Shown: positions 7,586-16,482 of the stretch, in pieces
Position numbering within the stretch: position 1 is the stretch's first letter
Layout of the letters: every line of letters begins with the position of its first letter
Source: Opitutaceae bacterium
Lineage (GTDB): Bacteria; Verrucomicrobiota; Verrucomicrobiia; Opitutales; Opitutaceae
Length of the DNA: 53,566 nt
Assembly: GCA_030648295.1 (NCBI GenBank)
Contig: JAUSID010000107.1
Span: 1 to 53,566 of the forward strand
Direction: 5' to 3'
The notes under the pieces: model-generated
What the model saw: the letters and a program-made list of their open reading frames with translations, nothing else
Database searches by the model: none
What the model was told of the DNA's origin: nothing
Program-made: the position numbers and the translations under genes

Positions 7586-10500
7586 TCACGTTCCGTCGGC
7601 GGGCGTTTGCTTCAGGACGAAAGGCTCGAAGACGCCGTATCCGATTGTGCTGTACGCCGCGCCGGCGGGCAGCCCGCCTTTGGGTGCGAGCTGGAAACCC
7701 CGCGGCCAGGCCGCTCCGAGCGCCGGGTTGCCGTGATGGGGCCCCAGCGTGTTTTTCAGTGTGCCGATGACCTGCACCTCGATGCGGTTGGCGCCGGTCT
7801 TGAGCGCATCGGTGACGTCGCATTCCCAGGGCGGTGCGCTGATCGTTCCGGTCAGCTTTCCATTCACCAGCACTTTGGCCACGCTGCCGCGCCACGACGA
7901 CAATACAACGGCTGACCGGCCGCTGCGCTCGCCGACTTGGAATGTTGAGCGATACGCCACTGCATCGGCGTAAAATGGCAGCCCCTGTTCGTTCCAGAAT
8001 CCGGCCTTCAGCGGCTGTGGCGCAGTGATGACAAATCCCTTTTCGGTGCTCCGGAGCGCGAATTCACCAAGCACGTACGCCGGCTCGAGCTCGTGCAGCA
8101 GCGTGAAAGGTGTCGCTTTGATCGTGACGACGTTTTCGCCCGGCTTAGCCCCACGCGACAAATCGATCCGGCCGAACGCCCGGTCGAGCCACCACTTGCC
8201 CTTTTGCGCGGTGACGGGCGCACCGTTGCACGTGATCGCGTAGAGGTCAGGCCGTTCGATCACGAGCGCGAGCGCGGCGGGAACCGCGCCCTCGATGGTG
8301 AACCGGTAGCTCGCCTCGAATCCGCTGTTCGCGGGAAAGGTCCGCTTGATGAGCTCGTCGCGAAACTGCACGGCGCTGTCCCACGGGTTGCGCTCCATGC
8401 CGTTCTTTTGGAAGGCGAACTGGCCGGCTTGGTAGAAGTACAGGTCCTGCTTCGTTTCGCCGCCGGCGGTGATGTCCACGTGGTCGAGCGTGAGCACATT
8501 CGGCGCGACGCGGCGGATTTCCATCGGACCGGTCGCTGCCACGATCGCCTTGCGTTCGGAGCGCGCGGGCGCGGGCTTGAGCGCGGCACGGGACAGGAAG
8601 AGCAGGAGGCTGCCGGAGGGAGGCAGATCAAAACGCGTTTCCACGCCCGCGGCGTTCGACAAAAACGGATACGGACGCACTTTGCCGTCATTCAGGCCCC
8701 AAGCTTCGATGCCTCGCCGCGAGGTTTGGATGCTGCCGCCGGAGCGATGTTCGATGCTCGTATTGACGAGCAGTAGCAGTTCTCCGTCGGCCAACTGGCG
8801 CCGCTGGTGAAACAGGATGCCCTTGTCGCCAGCCTGGCGCGCGATGGCGAAACCGTCCGCCTTTCCCGCTTCGGCGCCGAGCATCGCCGGCAGGCCGGCA
8901 GCAACGACCCTCCGCCAGCCGCGGCTCTCGGTTCGCGCGATGTTCGCGACTCGTCCGGACGTGCCACCATCCACCCGCACCGGCGGTTCGTCGCAGGCGA
9001 GAACCGTGCCGCCGGCCTTAAGGAAGCTTTCGAGCAGATCGACCGTGCGTGTATCCAGATTTTCCGTTCCGACCGGAAGTACCACGGTCGTGTACTCGCG
9101 CTGGCCGACCTTCAGGTTCCTGCCGGCACTGCTGGCATGCCGCGCAATAATATCCTCGTCGCCGAGGTCGTATTCGACCTGCGCGGATTCGAGGCCCATC
9201 AGCAGGTTGAAGAACGAGCTCCCGAGCGTTTTCAGCCGCGCTTCGTTGCCCTGATACATCCAGGCGGTCGTCGTCGGCTCGAGCACGAGCACGTGATTGA
9301 CCTGCTCACCCTGCGACATGGCGAATGCGAGCCGTGTCAGATACGTGGCATTCACGTGATACGAGTCCCACCACGGCTCGTGGTAGCTGAACGATTGCGG
9401 GTGGTCGCGTTTACGCGCGCCGCGAAGCGAAATGTAGGACAGATGCTCGTCGAACAGATTCACGCCGAGGACGCCGAGCCAGTCGCCGATCCGCTTCATG
9501 TCCTCGAAGCGCAGGTCCCAGCCGCCGGCACCGTAAATCTCGCACAGCCGCCGCTTGCGACCGAGCTGGTTGGCGACGCTCGCGAGCTCGCGCACGAAGC
9601 GGACGTTGCCGAACTGCGCATTCGTGTCCTCGCGATACTGGTTCATCAGGCAGTCGATCCCCGGGATGTGCTGCCACGCGGCGATGGCCATGTTGCTTGG
9701 GACTGCGCCGCACTTCGGCCACTCGTGGTCCCAATAATGACCGGTGAATGCCAGGCCGTTCTTCTCACACCAGTCGTAGTAGGGTTTGCCCCATCGCTCG
9801 ATGAACAGCTGGTTGAGGGTGTGGAAATAATTGTGGCGCATCTTGCGCCAGTCGCCGGTCTCCTGGTTCAGCGCGGCGAGGTTCGCGGTCAGACTGTAGC
9901 CCCAGCGCTGGTCGAATTGGCGCGGCAGATCATCGGTCCACGGCAGCCCGCCGGCCGGGCGGATTTCCGGCTCGTCGGTGAACGCGCCCGGAACCCGTTT
10001 TCCAAACTCGTGGCCGATTTGACGCCGGTACGCCGCGAGCGTCACATCGAGAAATTTTTCCGTCACTCCCGGGTAAAGCAGATCGACATAACTGCGGTCG
10101 CCGTGCCAGCCGCGATTCGGTGCCCGCTGGATCGTGGCGACGAGGTAGCGCCCGGCTGCCGGCAGCGTGCCGGAACGCGCCGCCGCTGACACGTCCTCGG
10201 CGGTTGCGTTCGCCGCCAGCTTGAAAGCCGCGAGCGTTCCCGGCTCCCACGCCGGTGGCGTGCTCACCGCCTTGAAGTGCAACCCGCGGCCGCGTGACTC
10301 GGGCATGAGTTCCGGCACCCAGCCGCCCGCGAAACCCGACGGGTACGAGTTCTCGTCGTAGATCCAGACGTTCATGTCCAGCCGCGCGGCTTCCACGAGC
10401 GCGACTTTCCAGAGCTGGAACCACTCCGGCGAAAGATACGGCGTCATCAGTCCCGGCCGCGGATGCACGAAGACCTGCCGGACCTGCTGGCCCGCGAGAT

Positions 10501-10708
10501 CCTGCATCGTGCCGCGGATCTGTTCCGGCGTGAGTTGATCATTCCAGACCCACAGCGGAGCCGTCGAGTATTCCCGTGGCGGATGCGCGAAGAGTTTTTT
10601 CGCCGCAGCGGCATTGTCCGCTCCGGTGGACACCGCCGGCAGGAGGAAGCAGCCGAGCAGGGCGAGGACAGTCGACGAGCAGATAAACGCAGGCCGGTGA
10701 ATGGTCAT
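7586..10708 (-). CDS. Exported glycoside hydrolase, GH106 (alpha-L-rhamnosidase)-like
   Basis: Large secreted enzyme (1040 aa), probably removing a deoxysugar such as rhamnose from plant or algal polysaccharide. It has an N-terminal signal peptide (MTIHRPAFICSSTVLALLG, cleaved near STGAD). It opens with APLWVWNDQLTPEQIR and later WIYDENSYPSGFAGG, features of the GH106-type TIM barrel with an acidic residue in DEN. EVPAEARL-type tail domains are absent; instead the last 300 residues look beta-rich and include a jelly-roll-like stretch with GRSAVVLSSWRGSVAKVLVNG. I chose ATG 10708 because it begins the signal peptide; a frame open to 10843 adds no recognisable sequence. Family assignment is by motif resemblance, so related GH families are possible. 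Confidence 0.7.
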   Translation of the reverse strand: MTIHRPAFICSSTVLALLGCFLLPAVSTGADNAAAAKKLFAHPPREYSTAPLWVWNDQLTPEQIRGTMQDLAGQQVRQVFVHPRPGLMTPYLSPEWFQLWKVALVEAARLDMNVWIYDENSYPSGFAGGWVPELMPESRGRGLHFKAVSTPPAWEPGTLAAFKLAANATAEDVSAAARSGTLPAAGRYLVATIQRAPNRGWHGDRSYVDLLYPGVTEKFLDVTLAAYRRQIGHEFGKRVPGAFTDEPEIRPAGGLPWTDDLPRQFDQRWGYSLTANLAALNQETGDWRKMRHNYFHTLNQLFIERWGKPYYDWCEKNGLAFTGHYWDHEWPKCGAVPSNMAIAAWQHIPGIDCLMNQYREDTNAQFGNVRFVRELASVANQLGRKRRLCEIYGAGGWDLRFEDMKRIGDWLGVLGVNLFDEHLSYISLRGARKRDHPQSFSYHEPWWDSYHVNATYLTRLAFAMSQGEQVNHVLVLEPTTTAWMYQGNEARLKTLGSSFFNLLMGLESAQVEYDLGDEDIIARHASSAGRNLKVGQREYTTVVLPVGTENLDTRTVDLLESFLKAGGTVLACDEPPVRVDGGTSGRVANIARTESRGWRRVVAAGLPAMLGAEAGKADGFAIARQAGDKGILFHQRRQLADGELLLLVNTSIEHRSGGSIQTSRRGIEAWGLNDGKVRPYPFLSNAAGVETRFDLPPSGSLLLFLSRAALKPAPARSERKAIVAATGPMEIRRVAPNVLTLDHVDITAGGETKQDLYFYQAGQFAFQKNGMERNPWDSAVQFRDELIKRTFPANSGFEASYRFTIEGAVPAALALVIERPDLYAITCNGAPVTAQKGKWWLDRAFGRIDLSRGAKPGENVVTIKATPFTLLHELEPAYVLGEFALRSTEKGFVITAPQPLKAGFWNEQGLPFYADAVAYRSTFQVGERSGRSAVVLSSWRGSVAKVLVNGKLTGTISAPPWECDVTDALKTGANRIEVQVIGTLKNTLGPHHGNPALGAAWPRGFQLAPKGGLPAGAAYSTIGYGVFEPFVLKQTPADGT

Positions 10709-11010
10709 GGTGACTCCGCGGTGTGATGTTTCCGCGCGACGCCACGGCTGGTTGCCGACGCTGCGCGATGCTGGATGAGTTCGGGTTTTAACCGGAACCT
10801 CGGCCGAAGCAATCAATCGCGATGCCCCTCGCATCCCGGCCAATCCAGTGCGGGCTGATGCACAACTGGAAGGGGAGCTGTGCCCGGGCGGTTGAGCGGC
10901 CGGTTCGCGGTTATTCCATTGTGGCCTCGATGGCCCGGCCTTGGAGTGACGCGCAGGCGTGAATTCGCGCCCGCGGTTGCACCACGTGCCCGCGGCGCAA
11001 CGATGCCGGC

Positions 11011-12225
11011 ATGAGCGTTGGCCCTGACATTCTCTGGATCATTACCACCCAGTGGCGCGCGCAGGCATGCGGTCATGCCGGGGACCCGAACGCGTCCACA
11101 CCGAATCTCGACGCGCTCGCGGCGGAAGGCACACGTTACGCCCAGGCGGTCACGCCGCATCCGTTCGGCCCCTTTGCGCGCGCGGCGGTTCTGACCGGCG
11201 TGCCGTGCCCGGCAAACGGCGTGCGCGATTATTTCGATCCGCTGCCCTCCGGTTCGCGGACCATCGCGCACGCGTTACAGGAACGTGGATACGACACGGC
11301 GTTTTTCGGGAAATGGCACCTCGCCGCGCGCGATCCGGCCGCGCCGCTCGTGGGCGAAACGCATGCGCGCATGATGGTGCCGCCGGATGCCCGCGGTGGG
11401 TTCGAGACGTGGCAGGGGTTTGAGGGCGGCTTTTTACTCAACCATCCCTGGCTGCACGGAACGGGCTTGCCGCAGCCCGTACAGATGCGGGGTTACCAGC
11501 CGGTGGTGCTGGCCGAGGTGGCGGAAAGGTGGCTGCTCGCCCGCGGGAATGATCCGCGGCCGTGGTTTTGCGTGGTCAGCATGGAGACACCGCATCCGCC
11601 TTATGAAGCGGATGCCGACGGGTTGCCACGGCGCGATCCGGCCCGGCTGGTGCTGGCACCGAACGTACCGCGCGGTGGTGAAGTGGAAGCGCGGGCGCGT
11701 CGTGAACTCGCCGGCTACTACACTCATATCGAGGCCACGGATCGCGCCGTCGGCCGGCTGTTGAGCAAACTTCGCCACGACCAGAGCCCGATTGTCGTTC
11801 TCACATCGGTTCACGGCGACATGCACGGGGCTCACGGATTCTTTCGCAAAGGCTGGCCGCACGAGGAATCGATCCGCGTGCCGCTTTTGGTCCGCACTCC
11901 CGATGAGCCCGGCGGCGCCACGGAGCAGGCGGCGATTTCACTGCTGAATCTGCCCGCGATGACGATCGCGTGGGCCGAGGGGCGCCGCCCGACCATGAGG
12001 GCGGAGGCGTGCTCCATTTCGATGCCGAGCGTCGTGGCGCTTCCCCACCAGTGCGATCGGGTTTGGCATGGCGTGCGGACGGCGCGTCGCAAGCTGGTGC
12101 TTAATGACGACGGCTCGCCGTGGTTGTTCTTCGACTTGGAAGAGGACCCATCCGAAACGCGAAACCTGGTCAATGAGCCCGGTCGCAGCGCCGAGATGCG
12201 CGCGCTGCGGGAGCTTGCCGGTTGA
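11011..12225 (+). CDS. Sulfatase-fold protein lacking the catalytic residues (probable pseudoenzyme)
   Basis: The 404-aa protein is clearly a sulfatase homologue: TPNLDALAAEGTRY, AAVLTG, FFGKWHLA, HGDMHGAHGFF and EESIRVPLLVRTP align with the family in order. The active site is not conserved. Where relatives have C-x-P-S-R before the AAxLTG motif, this protein has GPFAR, so the Cys or Ser needed for formylglycine is Gly. The metal-binding Asp of TDQWR is Thr (TTQWR), and the Asp of TSDHGD is Val (TSVHGD). The Lys of GKWHL is kept. No signal peptide is evident, so it may be cytoplasmic. The frame is otherwise undamaged, which argues for a retained non-hydrolytic role. It is divergent from the glycoside hydrolase across 302 bp (10709-11010); I see no sure promoter there. 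Confidence 0.85.
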   Translation: MSVGPDILWIITTQWRAQACGHAGDPNASTPNLDALAAEGTRYAQAVTPHPFGPFARAAVLTGVPCPANGVRDYFDPLPSGSRTIAHALQERGYDTAFFGKWHLAARDPAAPLVGETHARMMVPPDARGGFETWQGFEGGFLLNHPWLHGTGLPQPVQMRGYQPVVLAEVAERWLLARGNDPRPWFCVVSMETPHPPYEADADGLPRRDPARLVLAPNVPRGGEVEARARRELAGYYTHIEATDRAVGRLLSKLRHDQSPIVVLTSVHGDMHGAHGFFRKGWPHEESIRVPLLVRTPDEPGGATEQAAISLLNLPAMTIAWAEGRRPTMRAEACSISMPSVVALPHQCDRVWHGVRTARRKLVLNDDGSPWLFFDLEEDPSETRNLVNEPGRSAEMRALRELAG

Positions 12226-12314
12226 TCAAGGAAGTTCGGTCGTCCTCGCTGCGCCATTTGATTGGGCCGCGCCACCCCGTGCGGCCGGCAATGGTGCCCC
12301 GGACCCGCCACCAT

Positions 12315-15300
12315 TCACCCAATTAGCTCGCGCCCAATCCGCGTCTCGGTGGGCTTGCCAAAATGGCGGCGAATCGCCGCGTCGATTTCGTGCATCTTCA
12401 CCGGTTTCGAAATGTGATCGTCCATCCCGGCGGCGACGCAAAGTTCCCGGTCGCCCTGCATCGCGTTCGCGGTGAGCGCGATGATCTTCGGCTGACGCCG
12501 CGGCTCCAGTCGCGCGCGAATCTGCCGGGTGGCTTCGATCCCGTCCATTTCCGGCATCTGTAGATCCATCAGGATGAGATCGAAGTTCTGCCGTTCCATC
12601 GCGCTGACGGCCTCGATGCCGTTTGAGACTGCCTTCGCGTGGTAACCGAGCCGTTCGAGGAAGCGCAACGCCACCTTCTGGTTCACCGCGTTGTCCTCCG
12701 CGAGCAGGATATCGAGGGGAATCTCGTCGCCGATCCGGCGGTGCTGCGATGCCAGCGGAGTTGCGCCGCCGTGACCCGTGCTTTCGAACAACTCCAGGAT
12801 CGCGTGGAGGAATGCATTGCTTCGAATCGGCTTCGTCACGCTGGCGAGCGGGTTGGCGTCGATCGGAAGCGGCGCGGCCTGACCGAATGGATAGAGCAGC
12901 AAACGCGGGCCTGATACCGGCGCGAGGACCTCGAGCGGAGAAGTCCCTTCGAGTTCGCCACCGTCAATCACGAGCAGGCTGGGCGATTGCGGCAGGCCCG
13001 CGGCCACCCGCAACGCCGCCGCTGCATCCGGCGTGATGATACAGTCGACGCCCCACTGCGCGAAAATCCCGCGGAGTCGCGCCTGGGTGACCGGGTGATC
13101 CTCGACGCACAGCACGGGTCCGAGCCGCAGCGCGGCGGGAGTGGGCGGCATGCTTTTCATGTCCGCGGGGCCGGCCGCGCCTTCGGTATGAATGGTGAAC
13201 ATGAACGCCGAGCCCGCGCCCGGTTCGCTTTCCACCCGGACAGTTCCGCCCATCAATTCGCACAGCCGCTGGCAAATCGCGAGGCCCAGCCCGGTGCCGC
13301 CATACTTCCGCGTGGTCGATGAATCCACCTGGCTGAACGCCTTGAAGAGCCGGTCGACCCTGTCTCCGGGAATGCCGATGCCCGTATCACGGACCGTGAA
13401 TTCGAGGATAACCCGCGGGGAGTCGGCGAACACCGGCGCGAAGCCGAGTTCGGTCCGTTCACGCGTCACCCGGCGAACTTCGAGGGAGATGCTGCCGCTG
13501 GGGGTGAATTTCACCGCGTTGTTGACGAGGTTCACCAGGATCTGCCGCAACCGCATCCCGTCCCCCGTAATCCAGGACGGCACGTCGGGCGCGACATAAT
13601 ACGCCATCTCCAGCCGCTTGGCCGAGACCTGGAGCGCGAAAAGATCGAGCACTTCCTCGAGGCAGAGCGAGAGTTCGAACGGCGCGCGTTCGAGTTCCAT
13701 CTTGCCCGATTCGATTTTCGAGAAGTCGAGAATATCGTTGATGATCGTGAGCAGTGCCTCGCCGGAGGTGCGGATGGTGTTGACGAAGTCGCGCTGCTCC
13801 GGGCTCAGCGTCGTTTCCATCAGCAGGCTCGTCATCCCAATCACGCCGTTCATGGGCGTGCGAATTTCGTGCGACATCGAGGCGAGGAATTCGCTCTTGG
13901 CGCGGGACGCATCGTCCGCCTCGGCTTTCGCCCGGCGCAGCTGTTTCTCCGTCTCGACCCGTGTGGTGATATCGGTGCCGACGGCAATGAAGTTGACGAC
14001 CTGGCCATCCGGGCCGTGCACCGGCTGGATTTCGGCGTGCAGGTGGTATTTGCGCCCCGATTTGGAATAGTTGACGAGGTCGGTGCTCGTGCCGTGGCCG
14101 CGGGCCATGGCCGCGCGGATGCGCGCGACCGTGCGCAGATTCGTCTCCGGGCCGATCATGAAATGCGCTGGATTCTTGCCGACGACCTCGTCCAGCGAGT
14201 ACTCCATGACGCGGCAGAAGGCCTCGTTCGCCCACTCGATCCGGCCGTCGGGTGAACTGATCAACACGGGATTGTCCGTCTTGGCGGCGACGAGCGACAA
14301 CTTGCGCGCCTCGGCCTGGCTTTCGCGCAGCGCGATTTCGGCCTCACGGCGCGCGGTGATGTCCTGTACCGTTCCAATGATTCGCACCGGCCGGCCGTCC
14401 GGACTCGCGGCCACCGATTTGGCGCGCGTATATACCCAGCGCCAGTCGCCGCTGCGGGCGCGCACCCGGTATTCGGGCTCGATGAATGATGCGGTCCCTT
14501 GCAGCTGCGATTCGGTGCGCCGGCGGTAAAGCGCCAGGTCGTCGGGATGAATCAGCGACTGCCACGCCTCGACCGTGGACGGCATCCGGCTGTGATCGTA
14601 TTCGAGCATCGCCCAGAGGCCGGGGCTGTAATACACATGCCCGGCGGCGATGGTCCACTCGAAGATGCCGATCTGCGTCGAATCGAGGGCGAGCCGCAAC
14701 CGCTCGTCGGAGACCTTTAGCCGCGCCTCGACCCGCCGGCGTTCGTCGTTCTCGGCAAAAAGTTTCTTGTTGGAGAGTTCGGCGGCACGCTGGCCGGCGC
14801 GGGCATTGCGCGCGAGATGGACGCTCAATCCCAGCAGCAGCGTAATTCCGAACCCCGCCAGGAGCGCGACTTCCGGCAGGTAACGGCGCTCCGCGGCGAT
14901 GGTCGCACTCGACGGCGTGAGCGCGATCCTCACGCGGCGTTTCGCCAGCGTCGGGTTGCGCTCGAGCGTGAGTTCGCCGTTGAGGACAACATTCGGCGGC
15001 GCGGATTCGAAAACCGTTTCCCCGCCAATGCCGAGGCTGACGTGATAAACGGAATCGAGCTTCAGCCGGGCTGTGAGCGCCGCGAAGAGTCGGCGGTACG
15101 CGTAGTCGGCGGCAATATAACCGATGACTTCTCCGTCGCGCGCGACCGGCGCGTAGATCGCGACACCACGTTCCAGCGTGCGCGTCCCGGGAAGCAGCAC
15201 CTGGGTCGTGGATGAAATGACGGGGCTGCCCGTGTTTCGGACTTCCTCGAGGGCAGACCGCCGGGCGCCGGCCGATTCGCGCCGGCCCGCCGCGAGCGTG

Positions 15301-16331
15301 TCCCCGAAGTGATCGAAACCGATCGCCGATTCATTCCCCTCGAGCGGGTGAATCCACTGTGTGCGTCCGTCGCGGCCGACGAAGCTGAGCGACAGGCATC
15401 CGACCGTTTGCGCCTGCGTGAATTCGCGCCGCGCATCGGCGATCCAGCCGGCGGTCGTCGTGTCCGCGACGCTGGCGCGACCCCGGGCCAGCAACTCCAC
15501 CATGCTGACCTGCTGCGCCAGTTCCGACTTGATCGTGAGGGCGAGCGCGTCGATCTGGCTTTGAGTGGTTTTTCCGACGTAGGCCAGTTCGCGATCGCGC
15601 AAGCCCACCCACAGGATGGTCGTCAGCGTCATGCAACCGATGATGATTGGCATCGGCGACCATCTGGGCGCCTCGCCGTCGATCTTCATTGTTTCGCGCC
15701 AGGTAAGCGACACGAACGCCAGTCCGAGCGCCAGCAACCCAATCGCGGCGACCGGCGAGGTTGAGGTTTCCGCACCCCACGAATAAACGGCGGGCAGCGA
15801 CGCGGCATAGCCGAGCAGGATCGAAAAACCGGCTGCGGCCAGGACCGAGCCGACGACCGCCTCGATGAACAATCGCGCACGCTCCGCCTTCCGCGACGTC
15901 CGCCAAATCAGCAGGCTGCTGCTGATGAAAATGGAAAAGCCAAACAAGGGCGACATCCGCCCGGCATACGCCGTGTCGACCAACAGACGATCGCGGAGGA
16001 ATGCCTCGTCGATCGCCAAATCGACATGGAAGGCATACTGGACGAGGGTGAGGAGCGTCACGAGCCAAGGCGCGAGTCCCAGCCAGCCGAGCGAGCGATG
16101 ACCAAACTCAAACCCGAGCAGCACCGCGCCGACGAAAGCCAGGCACAGCGCGGAATTGAATTTCAGCGTCGGCAGGCCGAGAAAAGGCTGGATTAATTCG
16201 TTGCGCCCAAGCAGCCAGCCAGAGGCCGTGACCGTGCCGAGCACGATCAACGTCACGGCGAACGCGGTGGAGGCGCGCTCGAGCCAAGTGCGCTGCGGCA
16301 ATGTCGCCAACGAATTCATTAAGGTGTTCAC
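12315..16331 (-). CDS. Hybrid sensor histidine kinase with two receiver domains
   Basis: A 1338-aa membrane sensor. Several hydrophobic segments fill residues 1-240, followed by an extracytoplasmic CHASE-like region to about 480, another membrane segment (LLAGFGITLLLGLSV), then two PAS domains at roughly 540-660 and 675-790. The HisKA box MSHEIRTPMNG puts the phospho-His near residue 820; ATPase motifs include LVNNAVKF and DTGIGIP. The first receiver (about 1080-1190) is atypical: its acceptor region reads LVIDGGELEG. The second (about 1205-1325) is canonical, with AEDNAVNQ, LMDLQMPEMDG and ISKPVK. The stimulus is unknown. It stands alone; the gap from 16332 to 16482 is its likely promoter region. 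Confidence 0.92.
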   Translation of the reverse strand: MNTLMNSLATLPQRTWLERASTAFAVTLIVLGTVTASGWLLGRNELIQPFLGLPTLKFNSALCLAFVGAVLLGFEFGHRSLGWLGLAPWLVTLLTLVQYAFHVDLAIDEAFLRDRLLVDTAYAGRMSPLFGFSIFISSSLLIWRTSRKAERARLFIEAVVGSVLAAAGFSILLGYAASLPAVYSWGAETSTSPVAAIGLLALGLAFVSLTWRETMKIDGEAPRWSPMPIIIGCMTLTTILWVGLRDRELAYVGKTTQSQIDALALTIKSELAQQVSMVELLARGRASVADTTTAGWIADARREFTQAQTVGCLSLSFVGRDGRTQWIHPLEGNESAIGFDHFGDTLAAGRRESAGARRSALEEVRNTGSPVISSTTQVLLPGTRTLERGVAIYAPVARDGEVIGYIAADYAYRRLFAALTARLKLDSVYHVSLGIGGETVFESAPPNVVLNGELTLERNPTLAKRRVRIALTPSSATIAAERRYLPEVALLAGFGITLLLGLSVHLARNARAGQRAAELSNKKLFAENDERRRVEARLKVSDERLRLALDSTQIGIFEWTIAAGHVYYSPGLWAMLEYDHSRMPSTVEAWQSLIHPDDLALYRRRTESQLQGTASFIEPEYRVRARSGDWRWVYTRAKSVAASPDGRPVRIIGTVQDITARREAEIALRESQAEARKLSLVAAKTDNPVLISSPDGRIEWANEAFCRVMEYSLDEVVGKNPAHFMIGPETNLRTVARIRAAMARGHGTSTDLVNYSKSGRKYHLHAEIQPVHGPDGQVVNFIAVGTDITTRVETEKQLRRAKAEADDASRAKSEFLASMSHEIRTPMNGVIGMTSLLMETTLSPEQRDFVNTIRTSGEALLTIINDILDFSKIESGKMELERAPFELSLCLEEVLDLFALQVSAKRLEMAYYVAPDVPSWITGDGMRLRQILVNLVNNAVKFTPSGSISLEVRRVTRERTELGFAPVFADSPRVILEFTVRDTGIGIPGDRVDRLFKAFSQVDSSTTRKYGGTGLGLAICQRLCELMGGTVRVESEPGAGSAFMFTIHTEGAAGPADMKSMPPTPAALRLGPVLCVEDHPVTQARLRGIFAQWGVDCIITPDAAAALRVAAGLPQSPSLLVIDGGELEGTSPLEVLAPVSGPRLLLYPFGQAAPLPIDANPLASVTKPIRSNAFLHAILELFESTGHGGATPLASQHRRIGDEIPLDILLAEDNAVNQKVALRFLERLGYHAKAVSNGIEAVSAMERQNFDLILMDLQMPEMDGIEATRQIRARLEPRRQPKIIALTANAMQGDRELCVAAGMDDHISKPVKMHEIDAAIRRHFGKPTETRIGRELIG

Positions 16332-16482
16332 CCTAAATAGACTTCAACCGCGGTGGGGGGCAATGGCGTTTTCCTGACGGGCTGCGGCAATTACGAGCCT
16401 CTGGCATGCACTGGTTTCTGTAGCCGAACCGCCAGGGCAACGAAGGTGTATCTGAAGAAATCACCCACTAACAGCGCCGCGA

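Noticed and set aside
10785-10799. TTTTAACCGGAACC-like palindrome upstream of the glycoside hydrolase, resembling a LacI-family operator
   Set aside because: Only one imperfect copy, no LacI-type regulator in the window, and no second site near related genes.
15331-16068. Overlapping frames inside the histidine kinase gene
   Set aside because: Arg/Pro-rich shadow translations of the kinase coding sequence.
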